The position numbers and the translations under genes are program-made. From contig JAXMCE010000005.1 of assembly GCA_046349515.1 (NCBI GenBank), forward strand, positions 176,624 to 240,623: 64,000 nt of DNA. The letters are read 5' to 3'. This document shows, one piece after another, positions 16,490-24,408 of this stretch. Source of the DNA: JBGPGW01 sp046349515. Lineage in GTDB: Bacteria; Pseudomonadota; Alphaproteobacteria; CADEGL01. The notes below the pieces were generated by a model. The model was not told where the DNA came from, made no database searches, and saw nothing but the letters and a program-made list of their open reading frames with translations. The stretch's first letter is position 1. Each line of letters opens with the position of its first letter.

Positions 16490-17736
16490 GGGAAGCCGCG
16501 GTCGTCATCGTCGGCAGCGGCCCTGCGGGCTTGGCTGCGGCCGACGCGTTGAGCCAGCGTAGCGTCGGCCCCATCGTCATCCTCGAGCGCGATGATGGGG
16601 CCGGCGGACTCCCACGCTATTGCGGCCATCCGGGCTTTGGCTGGGAATATACGCGCCGCTTTGAGACGGGCCGGCGTTTCGCACGGCATCTCCTTGCGCG
16701 CCTTGATCCCGCACGCGTCAAGGTGCTCACCCGCACGACGGCCCTTTCGATCGCGGCCGGTAGTGGAATTCGCGTGGAGGCGGTGGGGCCCGAGGTCGGA
16801 CGCACCTCCATCGAGGCGAGGGCAGTCATCCTCGCAACCGGCGCCCGCGAGCAGTCGCGGGCCGCGCGCCTTCTGCCGGGGCAGCGACCGGTGCAGGGAG
16901 TCATCACGACCGGCATGCTCCAGCAATACGAGACGCGCGGTCTCGCAATGCCGGGCCGACGCGCCGTCATCCTTGGCACGGAACATGTGTCCTTCTCCGT
17001 GCTTCTCACCGCGCGCCGTTGCGGCCTCGACGTTATCGCCATGGTCGAGCCGGGGGCGCGGAACATGTCGTTTCGGGCCGCGGGTCTCGTGGCGCGGCTT
17101 GCGGGTGTACCGATCCTGACCGAGACGACCATCGAAGACATCGAGGGGTTCGGGCGGCTGGAGGCCGTCGTCCTGCGCACGCCCAGGGGTTCGCGCCGCA
17201 TCGTCTGCGATTGTCTTGTCGTCACCGGCGCTTTCACGCCGGATGCCCAGCTCGCGCTTGAGGCGGGAATCGAGATCGACAAGCGGAGCGGAGGACCGGT
17301 CATCGACCAGGACATGCGCACGGGGGTTCCGGGCGTGTTCGCCGCCGGCAACCTCTTGCGGCCGATCGAATCGAGCGGGATGGCGGCGCTCGAGGGGAAG
17401 CGGGCCGGTGCGGCCGTCGCGGCCTACCTTGCCGGAGGCGGGATTGGCGGGACTCCAAGCAGCCAACCAATCGGCCTCGACGATGCCTTCCGCTACCTCG
17501 TCCCCCAGCGCTGGAGCTGGGACGGGACTGCGCTCGATGGGGCACCGGCCTTGAGGCCGAGCCTGCGCGTCTTGGCCGACGAGCACCCGGCGCGCGTCAT
17601 TCTCGCCGCCGGTGGCGAGGCCCTGTGGAAAAGTCCCGCCAAGGCGTGGTTGCGGGAGCGGCGCGTTCCGGTCAATTTATCGCCATTGTCGGCATGCCCG
17701 ACGGGAGAGATCCGCGTCGAGCTGGAAAGGGTCTGA
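16486..17736 (+). CDS. Pyridine-nucleotide-disulfide-type FAD oxidoreductase subunit
   Basis: This 416-aa flavoprotein begins VVIVGSGPAGLAAADAL and contains ATGAREQ, a second nucleotide-binding GxExxS-type stretch (ILGTEHVSFS) and a C-terminal GVFAAGNLLRPIESS FAD motif. It is the usual partner of GlpA-, opine oxidase- and cyanide synthase-type DAO subunits, where it passes electrons from the substrate flavin onward. It starts at GTG 16486 inside the preceding stop (4-bp overlap). It lacks the redox CxxxxC of true disulfide reductases. The C-terminal 90 residues have no obvious domain. Confidence 0.82.
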   Translation: MREAAVVIVGSGPAGLAAADALSQRSVGPIVILERDDGAGGLPRYCGHPGFGWEYTRRFETGRRFARHLLARLDPARVKVLTRTTALSIAAGSGIRVEAVGPEVGRTSIEARAVILATGAREQSRAARLLPGQRPVQGVITTGMLQQYETRGLAMPGRRAVILGTEHVSFSVLLTARRCGLDVIAMVEPGARNMSFRAAGLVARLAGVPILTETTIEDIEGFGRLEAVVLRTPRGSRRIVCDCLVVTGAFTPDAQLALEAGIEIDKRSGGPVIDQDMRTGVPGVFAAGNLLRPIESSGMAALEGKRAGAAVAAYLAGGGIGGTPSSQPIGLDDAFRYLVPQRWSWDGTALDGAPALRPSLRVLADEHPARVILAAGGEALWKSPAKAWLRERRVPVNLSPLSACPTGEIRVELERV

Positions 17737-17742
17737 AGGCCG

Positions 17743-18414
17743 ATGGATTTCATCTTCATGCTGACGCGGAACGACCAGACGATCGAGGCCTGCCTCGATG
17801 TCGTGGATCAAGTGGCGCCGCTCGGCATCAAGCACATCGGGTTCAAGGATGTGGGCGTCGATTTCAGCACGCTCCGTCGCTTGAACGACTCGATCAAGGC
17901 GGCGGGCGGCACGAGCTACCTCGAAGTCGTGAGCACATCGACCGAGGCGTGCCTTGCATCCGCACGGGCGGCGGTCGAGATCGGTGTCGACTGCCTTCTC
18001 GGCGGCGTCGACATCGACCGCATGCTGGGAGCACTCGAGGGGAGCTCCGTGCAGTTCTTTCCCTTCGTGGGCAAGCCGCACGGCCATCCGACCTTGCTCG
18101 GGGGTGGACCGGACGATGTCGCCGAGGATTGCGCACGCGCCTCGCGGCTCGGCTGCGCGGGCGTCGATCTCTTGGCCTACCGGGCGACGGAGGCCGATCC
18201 GATCGCGCTCGTCCAGGCGGCGCGGAGCGCCACGACCGGCCGGCTCATCGTCGCAGGCAGCGTTGATTCGCGCGATCGCGTGCGGGCACTCTCGGATGCC
18301 GGCGCCGATGCCTTCACGGTCGGAACGGCCGCGTTCGAGGGGCTGTTCTCGCCCCACAAGCTGACCCTCGAGGGCCAGCTCGAGGAAATCCTCGCTGCCT
18401 GCGCCTACAGCTAG
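17743..18414 (+). CDS. TIM-barrel protein of unknown function
   Basis: This 223-aa protein is predicted to be a (beta/alpha)8 barrel. It has regularly spaced strands (HIGFKDVG, YLEVVST, CLLGGVD, FFPFVG, GVDLLAY) and a C-terminal VAGSVDSRDRV...GADAFTVGTAAFEG stretch resembling the phosphate-binding end of HisA/PdxJ-like barrels. The ATG lies 6 bp after the flavoprotein stop, so it is the fourth member of the kinase-flavoprotein operon. A phosphorylated substrate would fit both the kinase and this motif. No family name is recognised with confidence, and no function is assigned. Confidence 0.65.
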   Translation: MDFIFMLTRNDQTIEACLDVVDQVAPLGIKHIGFKDVGVDFSTLRRLNDSIKAAGGTSYLEVVSTSTEACLASARAAVEIGVDCLLGGVDIDRMLGALEGSSVQFFPFVGKPHGHPTLLGGGPDDVAEDCARASRLGCAGVDLLAYRATEADPIALVQAARSATTGRLIVAGSVDSRDRVRALSDAGADAFTVGTAAFEGLFSPHKLTLEGQLEEILAACAYS

Positions 18415-18420
18415 GCGCCC

Positions 18421-19389
18421 CTACTTCCGGTAGGCAACCCCCGGCAGGACGCAGAGCATCTCGAACAGGAGGTGCGCCGCGACGGTCGCGGTCATGCCCG
18501 TCGTGTCATAGGGCGGAGAGACTTCCACGAGGTCGCATCCGACGATGTCGAGGCCCCGGCAGCCGCGAATGATCTCCTGCGCCTGGGCGGTCGTGAGCCC
18601 GCCGATCTCGAGCACGCCGGTCCCCGGCGCATAGCACGGATCAAGCCCGTCGATGTCGAAGGTGATGTAGACCGGCCCTTTGCCCATCTGCTGGCGCACC
18701 TCGTCCATGATCGGTGTGAGCGACTTGTTCCAGACCTCATGGGCGAGGACGAGCCGGAACCCCTGCGAGCGCGGCCAATCGAAGTCCTCGGCGGCATAGC
18801 CCGAGCCTCGCAGGCCGATCTGCACCGTCCGCTTGCCGTCGATGAGCCCCTCCTCGACGCAGCGTCGGAACGGCGTGCCGTGTGCCACGGCCTCCCCGAA
18901 CATGGAATCGTTGATGTCCGCATGGGCATCGACATGGACAAGGCCGAGCGGCCCGTACTTTTTCTTGAGGGCGCGGAGGATCGGCAGCGTGACCGTGTGG
19001 TCGCCGCCGAGCGCAAGCGGCCTGCAGTTGTACGGCAGGATTTTTTCCTCGTAGAACGCGGTGATCGCCTTGATCGCCTTGTCGAGGTTGTAGGGGTTGA
19101 TCGGGATGTCGCCGATATCGGCGACCTGGAGCGAATCGAAGGGCGCCGCGCGGGTCGCCATGTTGTAGGGGCGCGCGACGCAGGACTCGGCGCGGATGTG
19201 GCGGGGCCCGAGGCGCGTGCCCGACTTGTAGGACGTTGCCCAGTCGAGCGGGACGCCGACGAAGCAGGCATCGAGGCCCTTGGCGTCGGGCTGCGTGGGC
19301 AGGCGCATCATCGTCGCCGGCCCGGCGAAGCGCGGCATCTCGTTACCGCCGAGGGGCTGGTTGAAAGTCGCTCGTGTCGCCTTGGCCAT
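18421..19389 (-). CDS. Agmatinase/guanidinobutyrase family ureohydrolase
   Basis: This 322-aa arginase-superfamily enzyme hydrolyses a guanidino group to an amine plus urea. All six Mn ligands are visible: His131 in LGGDHTVTLP, Asp154/His156/Asp158 in HVDAHADIND, and Asp245/Asp247 in FDIDGLDPCYAPGTG. The sequence suits the agmatinase branch more than arginase. ATG 19389 is chosen for its upstream GGAGAT ribosome site; longer in-frame starts run into the divergent gene. Agmatine, guanidinobutyrate or another guanidino acid are possible. It is convergent with the TIM-barrel gene and divergent from a RidA gene. Confidence 0.88.
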   Translation of the reverse strand: MAKATRATFNQPLGGNEMPRFAGPATMMRLPTQPDAKGLDACFVGVPLDWATSYKSGTRLGPRHIRAESCVARPYNMATRAAPFDSLQVADIGDIPINPYNLDKAIKAITAFYEEKILPYNCRPLALGGDHTVTLPILRALKKKYGPLGLVHVDAHADINDSMFGEAVAHGTPFRRCVEEGLIDGKRTVQIGLRGSGYAAEDFDWPRSQGFRLVLAHEVWNKSLTPIMDEVRQQMGKGPVYITFDIDGLDPCYAPGTGVLEIGGLTTAQAQEIIRGCRGLDIVGCDLVEVSPPYDTTGMTATVAAHLLFEMLCVLPGVAYRK

Positions 19390-19561
19390 CGCGTATCTCC
19401 CTGTGTCGTGCCGTTCGCGCTCGCCGTCGATACTAGTGTTCGTCGCACGCGCTGCCAAGAACGCGGCTTTCCCTTGCGCCCCGCGCGGTCGGGTGATGGA
19501 ATGCGCCCACATCGCATCGGGCATCCGATGCATGCCAGAAGGGGATAGTGGAGGAGAACAC

Positions 19562-20029
19562 ATGGCCAAGAGAAAGTCCGCAGCCCGCAAGCCGGCTGCA
19601 GCGAAGAAGTCCGCGGCGCGCCGCGCCGCGCCGGCGCGCAAGGCCGCGCCGAGGAAGCAGATCATCGGCGGGCCGATCGTCGTCGGTGGCAACGTCATCC
19701 CCATCTCCAAGGCCGTGCGCGCGGGTGATTACGTGTTCTGCTCGGGCCAGGTTCCGTTCAAGGACGGCGCGCCCATGGTGACGGGCACGATCGAGGAGCA
19801 GACTGAAGTCACGATGGAGATGATCAAGGGCATCCTCAAGGAGGCCGGGTGTTCTCTCTCAGATGTGGTCAAGGTCGCTGTCTGGCTGCGTGACACCGCG
19901 GATTTCCCCGGATTCAACCGGACCTACGCGAAGTATTTCCCGGGCAAGCCGCCGGCGCGTTCGACCGTGCGGTCGCAGCTCATGGTCGACGTCCGCATCG
20001 AGATCGAAGTCCTGGCCTACAAGCCGTAA
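19562..20029 (+). CDS. RidA/YjgF family protein with Lys/Ala-rich N-terminal tail
   Basis: This 155-aa protein has a complete RidA domain from about residue 35 (YVFCSGQVPFKDG, DVVKVAVWLRD, the PARSTVRSQL Arg motif and a C-terminal Glu in IEIEVLAYKP). It is preceded by about 33 residues made almost only of Ala, Lys, Arg and Pro, similar to histone-H1-like tails. A ggaggagaa ribosome site 5-12 bases upstream supports ATG 19562, so the tail is translated. It is divergent from the ureohydrolase and followed by a strong terminator. A role in clearing imines from the adjacent amine oxidases is inference. Confidence 0.85.
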   Translation: MAKRKSAARKPAAAKKSAARRAAPARKAAPRKQIIGGPIVVGGNVIPISKAVRAGDYVFCSGQVPFKDGAPMVTGTIEEQTEVTMEMIKGILKEAGCSLSDVVKVAVWLRDTADFPGFNRTYAKYFPGKPPARSTVRSQLMVDVRIEIEVLAYKP

Positions 20030-20050
20030 TTCCGGCCAAAAGCGTTCGAG

Positions 20051-20077
20051 AGGGCGGTGCGTTCGCACCGCCCTTTT
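20051..20077 (+). terminator. Rho-independent terminator after RidA gene
   Basis: A perfect GC-rich stem, GGGCGGTGC (20052-20060) with GCACCGCCC (20065-20073), has a four-base loop and is followed by TTTT. It lies 22 bp after the RidA stop and separates it from the sarcosine oxidase genes, which therefore need their own promoter in roughly 20078-20274. Confidence 0.88.
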
Positions 20078-20274
20078 GTCATGGGCGCGCGCGGGTCGAG
20101 TTGAGTGCCCCCACACCTTGCCATATCATGCGCGCGATCGTGGGGTGTGAGTGGGGAGCGGGTCATGTCATTCGGATGTCGAGGGCACGATCCAGCTGCC
20201 GGGACCGGGTCGCGGTGCGGCACGCGGTCGACCGGCCCATGCGGCCGTTTCCCGTCGTTTTCTCCGTTCCGCAC

Positions 20275-21582
20275 ATGCCGGTCCTGAAGCCGCCGCCCCG
20301 CATCGGCGGCTGGCCGGGCCTGCCGCGGACCTTCAAGCGCTATTCGATTGTGGCGCTTGCGCGGAACGCGCGCGACTACCACGAGAACTGGTGGCAGGCT
20401 TGGCGCAGCCCGGAGTCGAAACCGTCCTACGACGTGGTCATCGTCGGGGGCGGGGGGCATGGCTTGGCGACGGCCTATTATCTCGCCAAGGAGCACCGCA
20501 TCCGCAACGTCGCGGTTCTTGAGCGTGGCTGGATCGGCGGCGGCAACACCGGCCGGAACACGACGATTATTCGCTCGAACTACCTCCAGGATGAGAGCGC
20601 GGGGCTCTATGAGAAGTCGCTCCAGCTCTTCGAAGGGCTTTCGGCGGACTTCAACTTCAACGCCATGGTCTCCCAGCGCGGCGTCGTGAACCTCTGCCAT
20701 ACGGTGCACGACCTCCAGGGCATGCAGCGCCGGGCCCATGCCCTGCGGCTCAACGGGATCGACGCCGAAGTCCTCGACGCGGAGCAGCTGAAGGCGTTCG
20801 TGCCGATCCTCGAGGTCTCGCCCTCCGGACGCTATCCGGTCTACGGCGCGTTCCTCCAGCGCCGCGGCGGGACGGCGCGGCATGACGCGGTCGCCTGGGG
20901 CTTCGCGCGGGGAGCGGACGCCTTCGGCGTCGATATCATCCAGAACTGTGAAGTCACCGGCATCCGCCGCGAGGGCGGCCGCGTGGCCGGCGTCGAGACG
21001 ACGCGCGGATTTATCGCGGCGCCCAAAGTGGGCATCGTGGCGGCGGGGCACACCTCGGTCCTTGCGGCGATGGCAGGGTTGCGCCTGCCGATCCGCAGCC
21101 ATCCCCTGCAGGCGCTCGTGTCCGAACCGCTCAAGCCCTTGCTCCACACCGTCGTGATGTCCGGCGTCGTCCATGTCTATGTGAGCCAGTCGGACAAGGG
21201 AGAGCTGGTGATCGGTGCCGGCATCGATGCGTATCAATCCTACGCGCAGCGCGGCAGCGTGCGCACGATCGAGGAGCAGGTCGCGGCCTTGGTCGAGCTG
21301 TTTCCGATCTTCTCGCGGCTCAAGATGATGCGAAGCTGGGCCGGCATCGTCGACATCTGCCCTGATGCGAGCCCGATTCTCGGCAAGACGCCCGTCGAGG
21401 GTCTCTACGTCAATGGCGGGTGGGGCACGGGCGGCTTCAAGGCGACGCCGGGTTCGGGCTGGGTCTTCGCCCACACGATCGCGCGCGACCAGCCGCATCC
21501 GCTCAACGCGCGCTACTCGCTCGACCGGTTCTCGGGCGGCGACCTCGTCGACGAGCACGCGGCTGCCGCGGTGGGGCATTGA
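20275..21582 (+). CDS. soxB: Sarcosine oxidase beta-subunit family protein, copy 1
   Basis: This is a flavoprotein of the heterotetrameric sarcosine oxidase beta-subunit family, which oxidises the N-methyl group of sarcosine-type substrates. It has the FAD motif VVIVGGGGHGLATAYYLA, and His in ARHDAVAWGFAR corresponds to the residue that binds FMN covalently in characterised enzymes. The C-terminal GWGTGGFKATP motif is also present. The start is uncertain: in-frame ATGs occur at 20128, 20176, 20239 and 20275 and none has a clear ribosome site. ATG 20275 leaves 18 residues before FKRYSIVALARN, where similarity to the next two genes begins. It is the first of three consecutive soxB paralogues. 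Confidence 0.85.
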   Translation: MPVLKPPPRIGGWPGLPRTFKRYSIVALARNARDYHENWWQAWRSPESKPSYDVVIVGGGGHGLATAYYLAKEHRIRNVAVLERGWIGGGNTGRNTTIIRSNYLQDESAGLYEKSLQLFEGLSADFNFNAMVSQRGVVNLCHTVHDLQGMQRRAHALRLNGIDAEVLDAEQLKAFVPILEVSPSGRYPVYGAFLQRRGGTARHDAVAWGFARGADAFGVDIIQNCEVTGIRREGGRVAGVETTRGFIAAPKVGIVAAGHTSVLAAMAGLRLPIRSHPLQALVSEPLKPLLHTVVMSGVVHVYVSQSDKGELVIGAGIDAYQSYAQRGSVRTIEEQVAALVELFPIFSRLKMMRSWAGIVDICPDASPILGKTPVEGLYVNGGWGTGGFKATPGSGWVFAHTIARDQPHPLNARYSLDRFSGGDLVDEHAAAAVGH

Positions 21583-22841
21583 TGGGTGCCATGCGCCGCT
21601 ATTCGATCTGGAGTCTCGCCCGGAACGCCGCGACGGCCCACGAGGATTGGCCGGAGGCCTGGCGAAGCCCCGAGCCCAAGCCCGCGTACGACGTCGTCAT
21701 CGTCGGCGGCGGCGGGCACGGGCTCGCAACGGCCTACTATCTTGCCGCGGAGCACGGCATCGCGAATGTCACGGTGCTGGAGCGTGCCTGGCTCGGGGGC
21801 GGCAATGCCGGGCGGAATACGACGGTCGTTCGCTCGAACTATCTCCATGACGAGACCGCGGCGCTCTACGAGAAATCTCTCAAATTGTTCGAGGGGTTGT
21901 CGCGGGAGCTCAACTACAACGTGATGCTGAGCCAGCGGGGCCTCTATCTTCTTTGCCATTCGGAGCACGAGATGCGCGAGGCCGTGCGCCGGGCGCATGC
22001 GATGCGCTTGAACGACATCGATTCCGAGCTCCTTGGCCGCGAGGAAGTGCAGAAGCGCATCCCGATTCTCGACTGTTCGCCGCGGAAGCGTTGGCCCGTC
22101 GCGGGTGCGCTCCTGCAGCGGCGCGGCGGCATCGCGCGCCATGACGCCGTCGCCTGGGGATTCGCCCGGGGCGCGGATGCGCGCGGCGTCGACATCATCC
22201 AAGGCTGCGAGGTCACCGGGCTAAGGCGCGAGGGCGGGCGCGTCGTGGGGGTTGAGACGACTCGCGGCTTCATCCGCGCCGGCAAAGTCGGCCTCGTCGC
22301 CGCCGGGCATTCGAGCGTGCTGGCCGCCATGGCGGGCCTGCGCCTCCCGATCCGCAGCCATCCCCTGCAAGCGCTCGTCTCCGAGCCCATCAAGCCCGTG
22401 CTCAACACGGTCATCAACTCGACGCAAGTCCACGTCTATGCGAGCCAGTCCGACAAGGGGGAGCTCGTCATCGGCGCGGCGATGGACCGGTTCCAGTCCT
22501 ACGGCCAGCGCGGAAGCCTTCCGATCATCGAGGACCAGATGGCGGCGATCATCACGCTGTTCCCGATCGTGAGCCGCCTCAAGATGCTGCGAACATGGGC
22601 CGGCATCGTCGACATCTGCCCCGATGCGAGCCCGCTCGTGTGCAAGACGCCCATCGAAGGTCTCTATGTCAACGGCGGGTGGGGGACCGGTGGTTTCAAG
22701 GCGACGCCGGCGTCCGGCTGGGTCTTCGCCCATACCATCGCGACCGACTCGCCGCACCAGCTCAACGCGCGCTTCAGCCTCGATCGCTTCGCCGGCGGCC
22801 ATCTCCTCGACGAGACCGCGGCCTCCGGCATCGCCCACTGA
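21582..22841 (+). CDS. soxB: Sarcosine oxidase beta-subunit family protein, copy 2
   Basis: This 419-aa paralogue of copy 1 starts at an ATG sharing a base with the preceding stop (TGATG); ATG 21591, encoding MRRYSIWSLARN, is an equally good start. It keeps the FAD motif GGGGHGLATAYYLA, the putative FMN-linking His in ARHDAVAWGFAR, and the C-terminal WGTGGFKATPASG. It is closest to copy 1 (both have LRLPIRSHPLQALVSEP) and less like copy 3. Only one SoxA/D/G set follows, so which beta subunit assembles in the complex is open. Confidence 0.87.
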   Translation: MGAMRRYSIWSLARNAATAHEDWPEAWRSPEPKPAYDVVIVGGGGHGLATAYYLAAEHGIANVTVLERAWLGGGNAGRNTTVVRSNYLHDETAALYEKSLKLFEGLSRELNYNVMLSQRGLYLLCHSEHEMREAVRRAHAMRLNDIDSELLGREEVQKRIPILDCSPRKRWPVAGALLQRRGGIARHDAVAWGFARGADARGVDIIQGCEVTGLRREGGRVVGVETTRGFIRAGKVGLVAAGHSSVLAAMAGLRLPIRSHPLQALVSEPIKPVLNTVINSTQVHVYASQSDKGELVIGAAMDRFQSYGQRGSLPIIEDQMAAIITLFPIVSRLKMLRTWAGIVDICPDASPLVCKTPIEGLYVNGGWGTGGFKATPASGWVFAHTIATDSPHQLNARFSLDRFAGGHLLDETAASGIAH

Positions 22842-22844
22842 CCC

Positions 22845-24101
22845 ATGCGCCGCTATTCGATCTTCAGCCTCGCCCGGAACGCCATGTCCTACCACGAGAC
22901 ATGGAGCGAGGCCTGGCGCAGCCCGGATCCGAAACCCGAGTACGACGCGATCGTGATCGGCGGCGGGGGGCACGGCCTCGCGACCGCCTACTACCTGGCC
23001 AAGGAGCATGGCCTCACCAACATCGCGGTCGTCGAGCGCGGCTGGCTCGGCAGCGGCAACGTCGCGCGCAACACGACGATCATCCGCTCCAACTACCTCC
23101 ATGAGGACAGCGCGTTCCTCTACGACATGGCGCTGCGATTGTGGCCGGGCCTCTCGGCCGATCTCAATTTCAACGTCATGTTCAGCCCTCGCGGGCTCAT
23201 CAACCTCGCGCACAATGCGGCCGGGCTCACGGAGCTCCGCCGCCGGGTGACAGCGTTGCGCCTTCTCGGCATCGAGTCGGAGATGCTCTCGGTCGAGGAG
23301 ATCAAGCGCCGCGTGCCGGCGCTCAACTGTTCGCCCAAGGCTCCCAATCCCGTGCTTGGCGGATCGTGGCAGGCCGATGCCGGCATCGCGCGCCACGATG
23401 CCGTCGCGTGGGGCTTCGCGCGCGCGGCGGATGCGCGCGGCGTCGATATCATTCAGCACTGCGAGGTGACCGGCATCCGCCGGGACGGCGGGCATGTCGT
23501 CGGCATCGACACGACCCGAGGGCCCATCCGGTCGCGCAAAGTCGGCATCGTGACGGCAGGCCATTCGGGCGTCGTCGCCGGCATGGCCGGCCTCCGGCTC
23601 CCGATCCAAAGCCACACCATGCAATCCTGCGTCTCCGAGCCGATCAAGCCCGTCTTCAATACGGTCGTCATGTCTCCGGCCCTTGTCTCCCTCAATCAAT
23701 CCGACAAGGGCGAGCTCGTGATCGGCATGGGGACCGAGGAATACGTCGGCTACAGCCAGCGCGGCAGCATTCCGCACATCGAATATGTCATGCAGAAGTT
23801 CGTGGAGTTGTATCCGCGCTTCGCACGGCTCAAGATAATGCGGAAATGGGGTGGGATCGTCGACGTGTCGGCGGATGCGAGCCCGATCATCGGCAAGACG
23901 CCGGTCGAGGGGCTCTATCTCAACGTCGGCTGGGGCACGGGCGGCTTCAAGGCGACGCCCGGCTCTGGCTGGGCCTTCGCCTACACGATGGCCAGGGGCG
24001 AGCCGCACCCGCTCGTCGCGCGATTCGGTCTCGACCGGTTCACGAGCGGCCGTGTCATCGGCGAGCATGGGGCGAGCGGATCGCTCGAGCGGTACAAGTG
24101 A
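22845..24101 (+). CDS. soxB: Sarcosine oxidase beta-subunit family protein, copy 3
   Basis: This 418-aa copy is the most divergent of the three and lies directly before soxD, the normal position of soxB in soxBDAG operons. It has RRYSIFSLARNA at the start, GGGGHGLATAYYLA, His184 in ARHDAVAWGFAR (FMN attachment position) and WGTGGFKATPGSG. Differences from copies 1 and 2 cluster at the substrate side (GGSWQADAG instead of LQRRGG, IQSHTMQSCVSEP, MSPALVSLNQSDKG). Position suggests it is the regular sarcosine oxidase subunit, but its divergence could instead mean a changed substrate. Confidence 0.88.
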   Translation: MRRYSIFSLARNAMSYHETWSEAWRSPDPKPEYDAIVIGGGGHGLATAYYLAKEHGLTNIAVVERGWLGSGNVARNTTIIRSNYLHEDSAFLYDMALRLWPGLSADLNFNVMFSPRGLINLAHNAAGLTELRRRVTALRLLGIESEMLSVEEIKRRVPALNCSPKAPNPVLGGSWQADAGIARHDAVAWGFARAADARGVDIIQHCEVTGIRRDGGHVVGIDTTRGPIRSRKVGIVTAGHSGVVAGMAGLRLPIQSHTMQSCVSEPIKPVFNTVVMSPALVSLNQSDKGELVIGMGTEEYVGYSQRGSIPHIEYVMQKFVELYPRFARLKIMRKWGGIVDVSADASPIIGKTPVEGLYLNVGWGTGGFKATPGSGWAFAYTMARGEPHPLVARFGLDRFTSGRVIGEHGASGSLERYK

Positions 24102-24114
24102 AGAGAGGACGAGA

Positions 24115-24408
24115 ATGCTGTTGATCACCTGTCCGTGGTGCGGACCCCGCGACGAGATCGAGTTCACCTGCGCTGGCGAGGCGCATATCGCGCGGCCGCC
24201 GGAGCCCGCCCTTCTCTCGGACGAGCAGTGGGCCGACTACCTCTTCATGCGGAAGAACGTGAAGGGGCTGCACTACGAGCGCTGGATCCACAGCTCGGGC
24301 TGCCGGCGCTGGTTCAATGCGGCGCGCGACACCGTGACGCACGAGATTCACGCGACCTACAAGATGGGTGAGCCGCCCCCGGCCACGGCGAAAGGGGGTG
24401 TGCGGTGA
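24115..24408 (+). CDS. soxD: Sarcosine oxidase delta subunit
   Basis: This 97-aa small subunit of heterotetrameric sarcosine oxidase binds a structural zinc through a CPWCG motif (Cys6, Cys9) and a later His/Cys pair in HSSGCRRWFN. ATG 24115 follows an agaggacgag purine stretch 13 bp after soxB copy 3. Its stop overlaps the GTG of soxA by 4 bp. The length and the WADYLFMRKN...GLHYERW core match the family well. Confidence 0.94.
   Translation: MLLITCPWCGPRDEIEFTCAGEAHIARPPEPALLSDEQWADYLFMRKNVKGLHYERWIHSSGCRRWFNAARDTVTHEIHATYKMGEPPPATAKGGVR

Noticed and set aside
18421..19710. Longer version of the ureohydrolase starting near 19710
   Set aside because: The extra 107 residues are antisense to the basic tail of the RidA gene and its upstream region; ATG 19389 has a good ribosome site and matches the family length.
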